The position numbers and the translations under genes were made by a program. A stretch of DNA of 64,000 nt from Colocasia esculenta (taxonomy: Eukaryota > Streptophyta > Magnoliopsida > Alismatales > Araceae). Below the pieces are notes generated by a model. The model had not been told where the DNA came from. It did not search any database and saw only the letters and a list, made by a program, of their open reading frames with translations. The stretch lies in the NCBI GenBank assembly GCA_014218235.1, contig CM024755.1, positions 166,773,941 through 166,837,940 on the forward strand, in the 5' to 3' direction. This document shows, piece after piece, positions 1-9,058 of the stretch. Within the stretch, counting starts at the first letter, position 1; each line of letters opens with the position of its first letter.

Positions 1-1883
1 TGCTCTGCCTATTTACACGATGTCATCTCAGGCTATTCCAACTACTGTCATGAAGTCTTTCCACAGAATGCTGGCCAATTTCTTCTGGGGCTCTTATGAT
101 GGTTCACCTAAAAAACACTGGAAATCTTGGGATATTATTTCCCAACCAAAAGAGTGTGGAGGTCTGGGGGTTCTCAATCTCTCCCAAATGCAACTTGCTT
201 TGAAGACAAAAATGCTTTGGAGGGCGATTTCTGGCAATTCTCTTTGGGGTACCTTCTTTCAGGCAAAGCACTTATATCACTCTCACTACTCCACTACTTC
301 TTTTCATTTGTTGACTGCCTCGGATAGAAGATTGTGGCAACACGCCTCTCGGTTGATTGCACCAAATCATCGGGTTATGGTGAAAGGTCTAGATTCTCAA
401 GCCAGATTTTGGTTGGATATTTGGACTAGATCGGCTCCTCTTAGGTGCTTTTTACTTGATCAAGTTTGGTTTAATCTCCCTGACAAATGGTGGTCTATTA
501 ACCAGGTGATATCTGATCCCACTTGCCATCATATTCATATTGCTCAGCAGTTTTGCCCTCCCTCCCTCCTCGGTCACATTTTTGCTTTTAATGGTGGTCT
601 TGATAAGTGGATTTGGTGTCCCACTACTAATGGTGATTTTTCCACAAGTTTTGTCCGCAAACTTCTTCAAGGTGCCCCAAGGTATGGCTGGTCCAAAATT
701 TGGAGTCCCCATGTCCCGATTAAGTGGTCGGTTTTTGCCTGGAGAATGGTACGTGGTTGTGTACCTACTGATGACGTTATATCCAGCTGTGGTATTCCGT
801 TATGCTCAATGTGCTCCTACTGCCGTGGCCCTCACAGTGAAACTGGTGTTCATCTTTTCTTCCATGGGGAAGTGGCGACTGAAGTTTGGTCAAGCTTGTT
901 TTATTTTCTGAATTTCTGCAACAGACCTATTACTAATGCTTCTCATGGTGTCATTCACTATATTTCTGGTCTGCATTGTTCTACATCTTGGGGACATTTG
1001 TCTAGACATATGTTTCTGGCAGCCATATGGGAGATTTGGTGTAGCCGCAACAGAGCCAGATTTGACTCTCAGCCCATGGCGGCCCGTCAGATTTTGTATA
1101 GAGTTATGGTGGCTGTTTCTGATTCCCTCAAAATTTTTCCTTTCCGTATTGCGGATCTATCCACTTCTCACAGGCGTCTCCTCCAGCAATGGGGTATCAC
1201 CCTTCAGGTGCCTGCGCCTCTATCCCCTCAGATTGTCAGATGGTTCCTGCCCCCACCTGGGAGACTGAAACTCAATGTTGATGGTGCTTACAAAATTACT
1301 TCTAGTATTGCTGCCGGTGGAGGAATTCTTAGGAATGATCTGGGTGAGATTATGTTTGCTTTTGCTGCAAGATATCCTGGTGTTCATTCAAGTCTTGAAG
1401 TTGAGGCTCTTGCTCTTCGAAATGGAATATTATTGTGCTATGAAAGGGGTTTCTCAGAGTTTCTTATTGAGAGTGATTCTTTGGTGCTGGTGCAAATCAT
1501 GAAGGGTCAATATTCCTGGCCTTGGCGTCTCTCCATTGCCATTCAAGATGTTCTCCATCGTTGTCAGGATTTACATGTTTCTTTTAGTCATATTTACCGG
1601 GAGGCTAATCAGGTGGCTGATAGTCTTGCTAGTCATGGTTGTACTATTTCTAATTCTTGTATTGTCTGGTCTTCTTGGGCCGACCTTCCTTCTTCTGTAA
1701 AGGGACCCTATCGCCTTGATAAGATGGGGTTCCCTTCCATCAGGCCCTGACTATCCTTTGTAATGTTTTCGATATTATATAAAATTTCTGATAGGTGTGT
1801 GGTGGTGGAGTGACTTACTCATCCCTTCTCTGAAGGGGTGAGCACTCTCCTACTCCCCTATTAGATAATTAAAAAAAAAAAAG
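1..1883 (+). mobile_element. 3' part of an L1-type LINE with poly(A) tail
   Basis: The window opens inside ORF2 of a non-LTR retrotransposon. The reading frame is open from base 2, runs to a stop at 1748-1750, and is followed by about 120 bp of 3' UTR and a 12-base A run at 1871-1882. Immediately after the A run the sequence is the gag gene of a Gypsy-type element, entered in mid-gene. A related gag copy on the other strand (near 15220-15250) is uninterrupted at the equivalent point, so the LINE inserted into that gag gene. The 5' end lies outside the window, so the target duplication cannot be checked. Confidence 0.9.
2..1750 (+). CDS. LINE ORF2 C-terminus (zf-RVT and RNase H domains), 5' partial
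   Basis: This is the C-terminal half of a plant L1-type reverse transcriptase polyprotein. The first residues (ALPIYTMSSQAIP) match the segment just after the RT domain. A zf-RVT domain follows around residues 225-295 of the 576-residue stretch starting at 20 (WSKIWSPHVPIKWSVFAWRM, then a Cys/His cluster). The C-terminal 150 residues are an RNase H domain that keeps all four acidic positions: D of LNVDGAY, E of LEVEALAL, D of ESDSL and D of NQVADSLA. No stop or frameshift interrupts the visible part, so this copy is fairly young. Endonuclease and most of RT would lie to the left of the window. Confidence 0.92.
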   Translation, partial: ALPIYTMSSQAIPTTVMKSFHRMLANFFWGSYDGSPKKHWKSWDIISQPKECGGLGVLNLSQMQLALKTKMLWRAISGNSLWGTFFQAKHLYHSHYSTTSFHLLTASDRRLWQHASRLIAPNHRVMVKGLDSQARFWLDIWTRSAPLRCFLLDQVWFNLPDKWWSINQVISDPTCHHIHIAQQFCPPSLLGHIFAFNGGLDKWIWCPTTNGDFSTSFVRKLLQGAPRYGWSKIWSPHVPIKWSVFAWRMVRGCVPTDDVISSCGIPLCSMCSYCRGPHSETGVHLFFHGEVATEVWSSLFYFLNFCNRPITNASHGVIHYISGLHCSTSWGHLSRHMFLAAIWEIWCSRNRARFDSQPMAARQILYRVMVAVSDSLKIFPFRIADLSTSHRRLLQQWGITLQVPAPLSPQIVRWFLPPPGRLKLNVDGAYKITSSIAAGGGILRNDLGEIMFAFAARYPGVHSSLEVEALALRNGILLCYERGFSEFLIESDSLVLVQIMKGQYSWPWRLSIAIQDVLHRCQDLHVSFSHIYREANQVADSLASHGCTISNSCIVWSSWADLPSSVKGPYRLDKMGFPSIRP

Positions 1884-3572
1884 ATGAGGGCCGATGAGGA
1901 ATTTGCACAATTTGCTGACCGTTGGAGGTCAATGGCCACTCAAATGAAACATGTGCTCTCGGAGTCGGAGCAAGTCAAAATCATTATTTCCAACTCCACT
2001 CCGAGATTCAGGCACATCTTGGCCATGAACCAAATTGAGACGATGGAAGAGCTCTACAAGCGGGGACGTTACATTCAAGCCCACTTAATAGACTCCCCGA
2101 TCGTAGAGCTATTTGATCAAATTAATCCGAGAAAGAGCGGATCAGTGGACGCCATCCACCATCCACCTCACCACCATACAACACCCACATCATATACCCC
2201 TCTGCAAACTCTCATTTACCACAACATGCCTCCACCCAGGCTCCCACTAATTCATCCTCCTTGGACTCAACAACCTCCAACCAGGCCATACGACGCCCCT
2301 GTCATTTATGAAGAAGCTCCCGTGCCCTACGTTGCACCTTCTCTGGCTCCTATGCCGATTCCCATACCTCCACCACAACAGCCTCCACCTCCACCACAGC
2401 CCGTTGCTCGGGCCGAAGTTGCCAATGGCCAACCCATCTGCGAAACCACTTGGTGCTACAACTATGAACCTTCCGAGGTCATGTTTGTACACCATTTACC
2501 TACGCCTCCCACACTTCCATCCATTATCATCAAACCTTCCACAAATAAGCCTCCACCCACCATTACGCCGATCATCACACCTCCCACTGCGCCAACACCA
2601 TTGGCAACTAAACCCGAGCAAAGCCTCCCTGTTATACCCATTGTGCCTCCACCGGCCATACAGCCTTCCACTCCATCTGCATCTACCCCCATCCAAGGGA
2701 GCAGGTGCACCCCTTTGAGGAGCAACAAGCAAGTACAACAGAAGAAGGAAAACCCGGGACCGGGCATGCTTTTCAAAATTCAAGATTACATTCCTCTCAT
2801 GCCGATCATTATTTCTATGTTGAGCAAATTCACTGAGCAGAAGTCTTCCCCTCCATTCATGGTCGCCAAGAGACCTTCTAATAATATGCCAATCATTCCA
2901 GTTGCCAGCTGGCGCCATTTCACGATACTCATAGGAAACCCCTCTCTCCAAGCTCTCATGACCCCTCACACCATCATTGTGAACCTTCCCACTCTAGTGA
3001 AGGGGTCCACTATCCAGATTGTGCTCGCGCGCTCCAAAGCCAAATCCTTGGCTCAATCTGTTATCCAAGGGGTCGTGCCCCCTTTCATATCACACGCTTT
3101 ACAATCCTTGGGCACGGACCCCTCACTATTGCTTCCAACTCAACCAGTGGAACTCCCCACTATCTCCCTTGACTACATTCCAAGGGAGTTACCACTATTT
3201 GTTGAAACTCTGACGAAAGTCAGCATCCCGATCACTGAGAGCCATTCAACCTCTCCAAGAAGAGCAAGACCCTCTGCCCACTGGGCCCAATATGTGAGGA
3301 AGTACTTGAGGGTCAGAAGACCAATTCCCAAGTGGAAGCCCAAGAGCCGAGCAAGGAAAAAGACCAGGGGGCCTCCGACACCTTCTTCTGTTTCATTCCA
3401 ATCATCTTTTGTGCTCCTCAGCACCTTTCCGTGGGTTCTCCACATTCCCTCCCCACGGGAGGTATTTTATTTTCATTTGTTATACAATCCATTCCCCTAT
3501 ACTGGGCATCGTGCCCCTTTTTGTACTCCTCTTCGTGCCCCACGAGGCACAACTCCTCTTCGTGCCCCATGA
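1884..3572 (+). CDS. Gag-like protein of gag-only element, copy 1 (5' truncated by LINE)
   Basis: The ORF gives 562 residues. Residues 1-70 are the C-terminal part of a Retrotrans_gag-like domain (FADRWRSMATQMKHVL..., MEELYKRGRYIQAHL). Residues 85-290 are extremely Pro/His/Thr-rich. Residues 300-470 form a segment I do not recognise; it is rich in short hydrophobic stretches and ends with HWAQYVRKYLRVRRPIPKWK. The last 80 residues run into the 27-bp tandem repeat and are probably not native coding sequence. The first methionine is only the first ATG after the LINE junction, not the true start. The post-proline segment is clearly conserved in the inverted copy (14324-13741), which suggests it was translated. 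Confidence 0.75.
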   Translation: MRADEEFAQFADRWRSMATQMKHVLSESEQVKIIISNSTPRFRHILAMNQIETMEELYKRGRYIQAHLIDSPIVELFDQINPRKSGSVDAIHHPPHHHTTPTSYTPLQTLIYHNMPPPRLPLIHPPWTQQPPTRPYDAPVIYEEAPVPYVAPSLAPMPIPIPPPQQPPPPPQPVARAEVANGQPICETTWCYNYEPSEVMFVHHLPTPPTLPSIIIKPSTNKPPPTITPIITPPTAPTPLATKPEQSLPVIPIVPPPAIQPSTPSASTPIQGSRCTPLRSNKQVQQKKENPGPGMLFKIQDYIPLMPIIISMLSKFTEQKSSPPFMVAKRPSNNMPIIPVASWRHFTILIGNPSLQALMTPHTIIVNLPTLVKGSTIQIVLARSKAKSLAQSVIQGVVPPFISHALQSLGTDPSLLLPTQPVELPTISLDYIPRELPLFVETLTKVSIPITESHSTSPRRARPSAHWAQYVRKYLRVRRPIPKWKPKSRARKKTRGPPTPSSVSFQSSFVLLSTFPWVLHIPSPREVFYFHLLYNPFPYTGHRAPFCTPLRAPRGTTPLRAP

Positions 3573-3690
3573 GGCACATCTCCTTTCCGTGCCCCATGCG
3601 GCACATCTCCCTCTTGTGCCCCACGCGGCACCTCTCCATCTTGCGTCCCACGCAGCGCACCTCCCTTTTCAGCCCCTCGCGGCCCACTTC
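3533..3690 (+). repeat. 27-bp tandem repeat with GTGCC...GGCAC hairpin core
   Basis: About six degenerate copies of a 27-28 bp unit follow the gag ORF. The best units contain GTGCCCCACGAGGCAC or close variants (CATGAGG, CATGCGG, CACGCGG), each a short inverted repeat GTGCC/GGCAC, followed by a CT-rich spacer. The inverted copy has the same motif in fewer, more degraded units near 13460-13560. Single copies also occur near 11065 and 16960. Confidence 0.8.
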
Positions 3691-3699
3691 TTCCTTTCT

Positions 3700-6425
3700 C
3701 TCCTCTAGGCCATTCAGATTCTCCTCTTTCTAGGCACAGCACCCTCCTTCTTCTTCAAATCCCTTCGGCCCCGCTGAAGTCTCCAAAATCTTTCCTCCAC
3801 TCTCTCCTCGCCGCCTTTGATCGGATCCTTCGACCCTTCTCGCATTGTTTTCGGGGCTTTAGCCCCCACGTAGTTCTTTAATTCCAAATAAAAGATGTAA
3901 ATTCTTTGTAGCCTCTGAGTCTCGCCCCAATGTAGGGCATTCGTCCTTCTTTACCATCCAAAACTCTTATTTTGGAAAAGTTTTTTTTATCAATATCAAA
4001 AATCCATAAAAAGATGAATATTCCAATATTGTCGTGCCATCGCAGCACTTTTGTTATGCAAATTTCGAGTAAGGAGTCCAAAGTTCCCTCCTGGGTCATT
4101 AAAGTTTGCCCTTGGCATGGGCACTTGCACACACATCACAGCGCCCTAAGCCGATTGCTCCCGAAAGACACCGTCACCGTTACAGCCATGCCTGAAAGGC
4201 ACAAATGTCTGTTTCTCCTCTTACTCGGCCGAAATATGGGTAGTAGAGGTAGTTTGGGCGAAGAAACCTACCTGAAGCACCTCCTGATGAGAGGACGTCT
4301 CAAAATGGGCAAATCAAAATGACTAAGAAAGTTAATGTCAAAATGCATGGCAAGAGTGGCAAAGTCCCCGCAGGGATCCAAATAGACCTGGACATATGCA
4401 TGAAAAAATCAAAATCAAATCAAGATAATAGGGCATGGCAAAGAGCGACAAAGTCCCCGCGGAGATCCAAATGGACTCAGTTGTACGCATGTCCCTACAA
4501 TCAAATAATCATCACTCAAGATTCCAAAATAACTCAAAAGCCACAGTGCTAATGAGATTGAATCTTTCGACGGTTGTGCCAAGGAAGGAAGTCAAACCTA
4601 GCTCCTCAATACCCATATCAAGCTTGTCTCCAAATTTTCTTCTCTTCTTTCTGCCGGACTTAGTCGCCTCTTCAGGCATGGCTTTGATAGTGGCACTATT
4701 AGCCACAAGCAATTAGCCTCTGGGCACCACACTAAATGCACGCCTTACTCTAGGCATCTTTTAATGACATGGGAGGTAACGAGGACCCCTCGCCGGTCAA
4801 TTTTCATAACCTTAATGCTGCCATGGCATGGCAATGTTCCAAAAGCCAACAAAAAAATCAAATATTTTCAAAATTCCAAAAAAATCAAACATTTCAAAAT
4901 CCATAAAAATTTTAAATATTTTCAAAATCCAACAAAAAAATCCGAATATCTTCAAAAATCCCATAAAAATTCAAATATTTGTCAAAATCTCATAAAAATT
5001 TGAATATCTTTTAAAAATACCAAAAAAATCCACATACTTTTCAAAATCCATAAAATCCAAATATTTTCAAAGCTAAAAAAAATTCAAATATTCCAAAACC
5101 AACAAAAGATCAAATATCTTCTTTAAAATCCCATAAAAATTTGAATACTTCTAAAAATCTAAAAAAAAAATCATGATGGTGTTGCTCAAGGCAAGCACTG
5201 CCTCCTGTCTGCACCAGATCGATGCAATTCTTCCCCTTCATGGGTTCCTCCCATCCTGAACTCCAAACTCCTTGGCCAAAGACCACTTATCCTCATGGTT
5301 AAAACAAACAAATTGTTTGACCTGTGTCTGTTGTTGACTACTTTATACATGCTTACTGCTATGAATGAATTATGCTTTTTTCCATGATGTTTGTTATCTT
5401 GGATAATGAGTTTTGAGTGCAGGATTCGAGTTACCTCGTCTGGCGCTACATCAGGCTGCAACTGCCGCCCCCACCATCAAGTTATCTATATGTATACTTC
5501 TAGAACACATCAAGGACCTTGTGGCTCTGAAGAATCTAGGATTTGAGTTCCCCTCTATCAAAAATGATGATTATCCCAGTGGATCCTTAGCCACACGGAT
5601 AGGCCGTTATGCTTGGCACCTGAGGACGACGGACCCATGCATAAAATCCGGTCCTGACTCAACGCCATCGTAACAATAATATCCTTGATTATCGTCTACT
5701 CCTCCTATTTTATTTCTTCTTTTAGCCTAGCATACATGCATATTGAAATCACCATGGGAAACCACTCTTCCAATGCAATTTGAGAGCCATCCTCGCTCCA
5801 GATTCCAAAGTAATCTGAAATATTCCATTCCGGGTCAAGTACCCAACTCCCTTTGTTGTTGCCTCTAGGCTGATTTCCTTGAGAACTTTCTGTTTGGATT
5901 TATCCCTCTATTTTCGTCTTAACTCCCAGAGATCCACCTGCGGCAGTAGCAGACGCCCCCAATGGTGCAACCTAACGGATTGTGTCCTTAGGTACTTCCC
6001 CTTCGCTGGAAGTTGATCTCTCATTTTCCTTTCGTCTTTGCTCCCAGAGATCCACCTACGGCAGTGGCAGACGCCTCCAATGGTGAAACCTAACAGATTG
6101 TGTCCTTAGGTACTTCCCCTACGCTAGAAGTTGATCCTTTGTTTCCCTTGTGCACCCTTCCTTCTTTCCAAATCCAAATGTTTGTTTCTTTAGGTCTTCT
6201 TCCTGGAGGTGACTTCCTTAGGTGTTGGTGAAAAACTCTCATCAGGTGGTAGTCACCATTGTCACGCGTGTCTATTTTTCACCTTGGCGTCTACTTTTCA
6301 GTCCGCTCCCGCTACACTCCACTATGCTACGCTTCATCTCTTTTCGTTCCATTTTACTCCATTACACTCCACTTCGTGACCTTCCGCTTCACTCCCTTGC
6401 AAAGCAGACGCCAAGGCGTGGCAGC
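3700..6425 (+). other. Non-coding 3' internal region of gag-only element, copy 1
   Basis: No open frame here resembles a known protein. The region includes an AT-rich stretch (4843-5175) and segments that reappear inverted at 10751-13200 in copy 2, for example the stretch at 5940-6130 with GATCCACCTRCGGCAGT repeated twice about 110 bp apart. The bases directly before the 3' LTR (AAGGCGTGGCAGC) do not form a canonical polypurine tract. Confidence 0.6.
4843..5175 (+). repeat. AT-rich degenerate repeat (AAATATTTTCAAAAT-type units)
   Basis: Some 330 bp consist of loosely repeated units of about 25-30 bp built from AAATATTTTCAAAATCC and CAUAAAAATT-like pieces (written as DNA: CATAAAAATT). The inverted copy keeps a shorter version of the same stretch at about 11935-12070, so it belongs to the element and is not a random AT tract. 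Confidence 0.7.
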
Positions 6426-7220
6426 TGTAGACACGCGAATTTGACTCCACCGTGGGCAAATTTCATATTGCACCATAATGCCACAAATGGCTCTATTTTT
6501 GCCTTGCAAGAGTAGTTTTCCCCATCATTTAGGGTCTCCCCATCTTTCCGCAGTGCTTCCCCTCCATTTCCATGGCCCCTTGAGGATTATAGGCATCAAA
6601 TTCATGTCGCGACGGGTATGGGGGACGCATTCTGAAAGGCGTCCAGGATACTGGACGCTATTCAAACCATAATGCGACGGCTCTAATAGGTGAGACCTTA
6701 ACGCGATGGCTTCAACGGGCGCGGCCTTAACGTGACGGCTATGCAGGGCACAACCATGAAATTTACGTCGCGCATGCCAGACGCGTTTATCAGCACATGC
6801 CTAAAAGGAATTGCGTCCAATCTGTTGGACACGATTTGAAAGTCAAATGACAAGACGTCGCATTTAAGAGGCCCATGCTTGTAATCATGGAAAAATCCTG
6901 AAATCGTGTCCTCTAAGGACGCCGCGATTAAATGGTCAACACCTAACACCTACGGCTACGGCCGGCGCATTTATGAACCCTGTTGCCTCGAGATCACGCA
7001 AAGTGCAATCGCGTCGGCCATAGCCGCAGCGTTTCAAGTTGCGTCAGCCACAGCCACCGTGTTTCAAGTCGCGGAGACCGGACCCGACGCGATTTCAAAA
7101 CATGGTTGCAGGCTACGGTAATCATGCGCTGTGACTTTCTTAATCGCGGCAGCCTCCCCGGACGTGATTCAAGCTTATGGTCGCGGCGCCTATGGCCGAC
7201 GCGATTCAAGCATCCAGTGC

Positions 7221-7230
7221 CTATAAATAG
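7221..7230 (+). promoter_or_regulatory. TATA box of the copy 1 LTR
   Basis: CTATAAATAG lies about 795 bp into the LTR. The same element is conserved on the minus strand in both copy 2 LTRs (9868-9876 and 17835-17843), which supports it as the LTR promoter. Confidence 0.7.
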
Positions 7231-7722
7231 ACCCCCGAGAGTCACTATTTCAACAACTTCTCTCCACCCCGGTGGAGCCCTGCCAGATTCTTCCCGCGAC
7301 TTCCCCTTCTACGGCGGAGCCCCTGTCGGACTAGCGGCTCGAAGCCCTCCTTCTCCGGAGACCGGAGCTCTGTCTCCTCCACGTGCATCGGAGCGGGATG
7401 TGGGAAGCTTCTTCCTCTTCCTCCGTCCATTCAATTGGCAGCGCCACCGCGCCATTCGTCATTTGGGGAAGCACCTCCTTCTCCCTTTTCTTATTTGTTC
7501 TTTTTATCACTCCCTCCGGCCCTACGTGGCTCTTCTATACTCTTTTTTTATACACACACACGCATGCATACACACACACACACACACCTACTTTAGGGGT
7601 TTAAAAGCCACCATCCAGTAAGTCGTTCCCCATGCCCTTCATTTCATTTATTCTTTATTTTTAGAATTATATACTACACACGTGGCTACTCCCTTTTCCT
7701 CTTCTTTGTCCTTTTCTTTGTG

Positions 7723-7921
7723 AGGGTAATCAAATGAGGAAAATGCCCTCTACCACGGCCGACCGTGCTCGTAGAGGAAGAAAGGACCCACATCCCCCGC
7801 GCAATCTCCCCACGCTTCAACAGGGTAATCAAACGAGGAAAACACCCTCTACCACGACCGGCCGTGCTCGTAGAGGAAGAAAGGACCCACATCCCCCACG
7901 CAATCTCCCTACGCTCCAACA
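7723..7921 (+). repeat. Two-unit tandem duplication inside the LTR
   Basis: A unit of about 100 bp beginning GGGTAATCAAA is present twice in direct order (7723-7822 and 7823-7921) with few differences. Each unit contains the conserved GTGCTCGTAGAGGAAGAA stretch. The corresponding part of both copy 2 LTRs has only one unit, so the duplication arose in copy 1 or its close lineage. Confidence 0.85.
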
Positions 7922-8097
7922 GGTATTCCACGCGATCACTCCTTCATCTCGCACCCCTCGCTGTGCGTCTCCATTCGGCACCCTCGCGTGCCTAGCGATC
8001 ACGATCTTTTTATTTTCCGTATTTTCCCACTTTCCACTCCATATCCACACACCACACTTTTTATTTTCTACCCCCTCCCCCTTTTTGTAGCGGATCA

Positions 8098-9058
8098 GAT
8101 ATCTCCCCGAAGGAGAGATTTTCAGTACCTACAGTAGATTCTTTTAGCTTCTGGGTAAGATTATCTGTATCTTCATCATCACTTTCAGATTCCTTTATTA
8201 AGGAAGGGTTAGATTCATCAAAAATAACATGCACGGTTTGTTCAATCAATAAACTTCTTTTATTAAAAACTCTATAGCCTTTAGGTTTAGAAGTGTACCC
8301 CATAAAGATCCCTTCATCGGATTTGGGATCTAGCTTACCAATGTCTCTCTTACCATTGTTGTGAATGAAGTATAGACATCCAAACATTCTGAAATGGCTG
8401 ATCTTGGGCTTCCTTTGCTTGTATAGTTCATATGCAGTCTTCTTCAGGATTGGCCTGATCATTACTCTATTTATAATGTAACATGTTGTATTTATGGTTT
8501 CTGCCTAGAAGTATCTTGGAAGGTTATATTCTGATAGCATGGTCCTGGCCATATCTAACAGGGTTCTATTCTTCCTCTCAGCTACTCCATTTTGCTGTGG
8601 TGTTCTAGGTGCTGAGAAATTGTGTTCTATACCCTGATCATTACAAAATTCTGCAAATCTGTCGTTTTTGAATTCTCCTCCATGATCTGAACGAATACTG
8701 ATAATGTTGAACTTCTTATCCTTTTGAATAACTTTATTGAACTTCACGAAACTCTCAAATGTGTCATCTTTATGCTCAAGAAATGATACCCATGTAAATC
8801 TTGAGTAATCATCAACTATAACGAATCCAAAGTTCTTTCCTCCCAGGCTAGTAGTTCTCATTGGTCCAAACAAGTTCATATGTAGCAGTTCTAGTGGTTT
8901 GGAGGTAGTGACTATTGTCTTGGATTTGAAGGAGGATTTTGCATGCTTTCCTTTTGCACATGGTTCACAAATGCTGTCTAATCTTGAGTTAATCTTCAGC
9001 AGACCTTCCACTAGATCATGTTTGATGAGTTTTCTTATTTCATCCAGGCTGTAGTGAC
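8098..9058 (-). pseudogene. Copia (Sirevirus-like) pol fragment: integrase core
   Basis: Read on the minus strand from 9058 down, the frame encodes the end of the GAG-pre-integrase domain (CEPCAKGKHAKSSF) and an rve integrase core. The catalytic residues are visible: D in DDYSRFTW, D in IRSDHGGEF, E in NGVAERKNRT. After the integrase come the conserved YKPKISHFRMFGC-like and GIFMGYTSKPKGYRVFN stretches. One in-frame amber codon at 8505-8507 replaces the usual Trp after NLPRYF. The fragment ends at about 8098 where copy 1 of the Gypsy-type element begins. Reverse transcriptase and RNase H would lie left of the window. The other half resumes at 18718. Confidence 0.9.
9054..9058. repeat. Target site duplication GTGAC (left)
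   Basis: GTGAC directly precedes the left LTR of the element at 9059-18717 and recurs directly after its right LTR at 18718-18722. Removing the element and one GTGAC restores the Copia reading frame across the junction, which confirms the boundaries to the base. Confidence 0.95.

Larger units (their letters stand above)
1884..8097 (+). mobile_element. Gag-only Gypsy-type LTR element, copy 1 (5' part missing)
   Basis: From 1884 the sequence is the internal region and 3' LTR of a large LTR element whose 5' part was displaced by the LINE and lies outside the window. Internal region 1884-6425 has a gag-like ORF, a short tandem repeat, and about 2.7 kb without coding sequence. The 3' LTR is 6426-8097. 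No protease, reverse transcriptase or integrase is present. The same order is found inverted in the complete copy at 9059-18717, so lack of pol is a family property rather than damage to one copy. This is the pattern called LARD or TR-GAG in plants. The family assignment (Gypsy) rests on the Retrotrans_gag-like domain and the LTR start TGTAGACA. Confidence 0.8.
6426..8097 (+). mobile_element. 3' LTR of gag-only element, copy 1
   Basis: The LTR starts TGTAGACACGCGAATTT, the same start as the LTRs of copy 2 read on the minus strand. It is homologous to them along most of its length, including the CG-rich palindrome zone (6600-7200), the TATA box and the GT/AC microsatellite. The last 120 bp diverge from copy 2. 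The right end is set at the CA at 8096-8097 because Copia sequence begins just after it and both LTR types share AGCGG near the end. That boundary is uncertain by about 10 bp. Confidence 0.75.

Noticed and set aside
2496..2969. Minus-strand frames opposite the gag gene
   Set aside because: They are shadows of the proline-rich gag coding strand.
6983..7621. 212-codon + frame
   Set aside because: It lies wholly within the 3' LTR of copy 1, spans the TATA box and an AC microsatellite, and is not conserved in the other LTRs.
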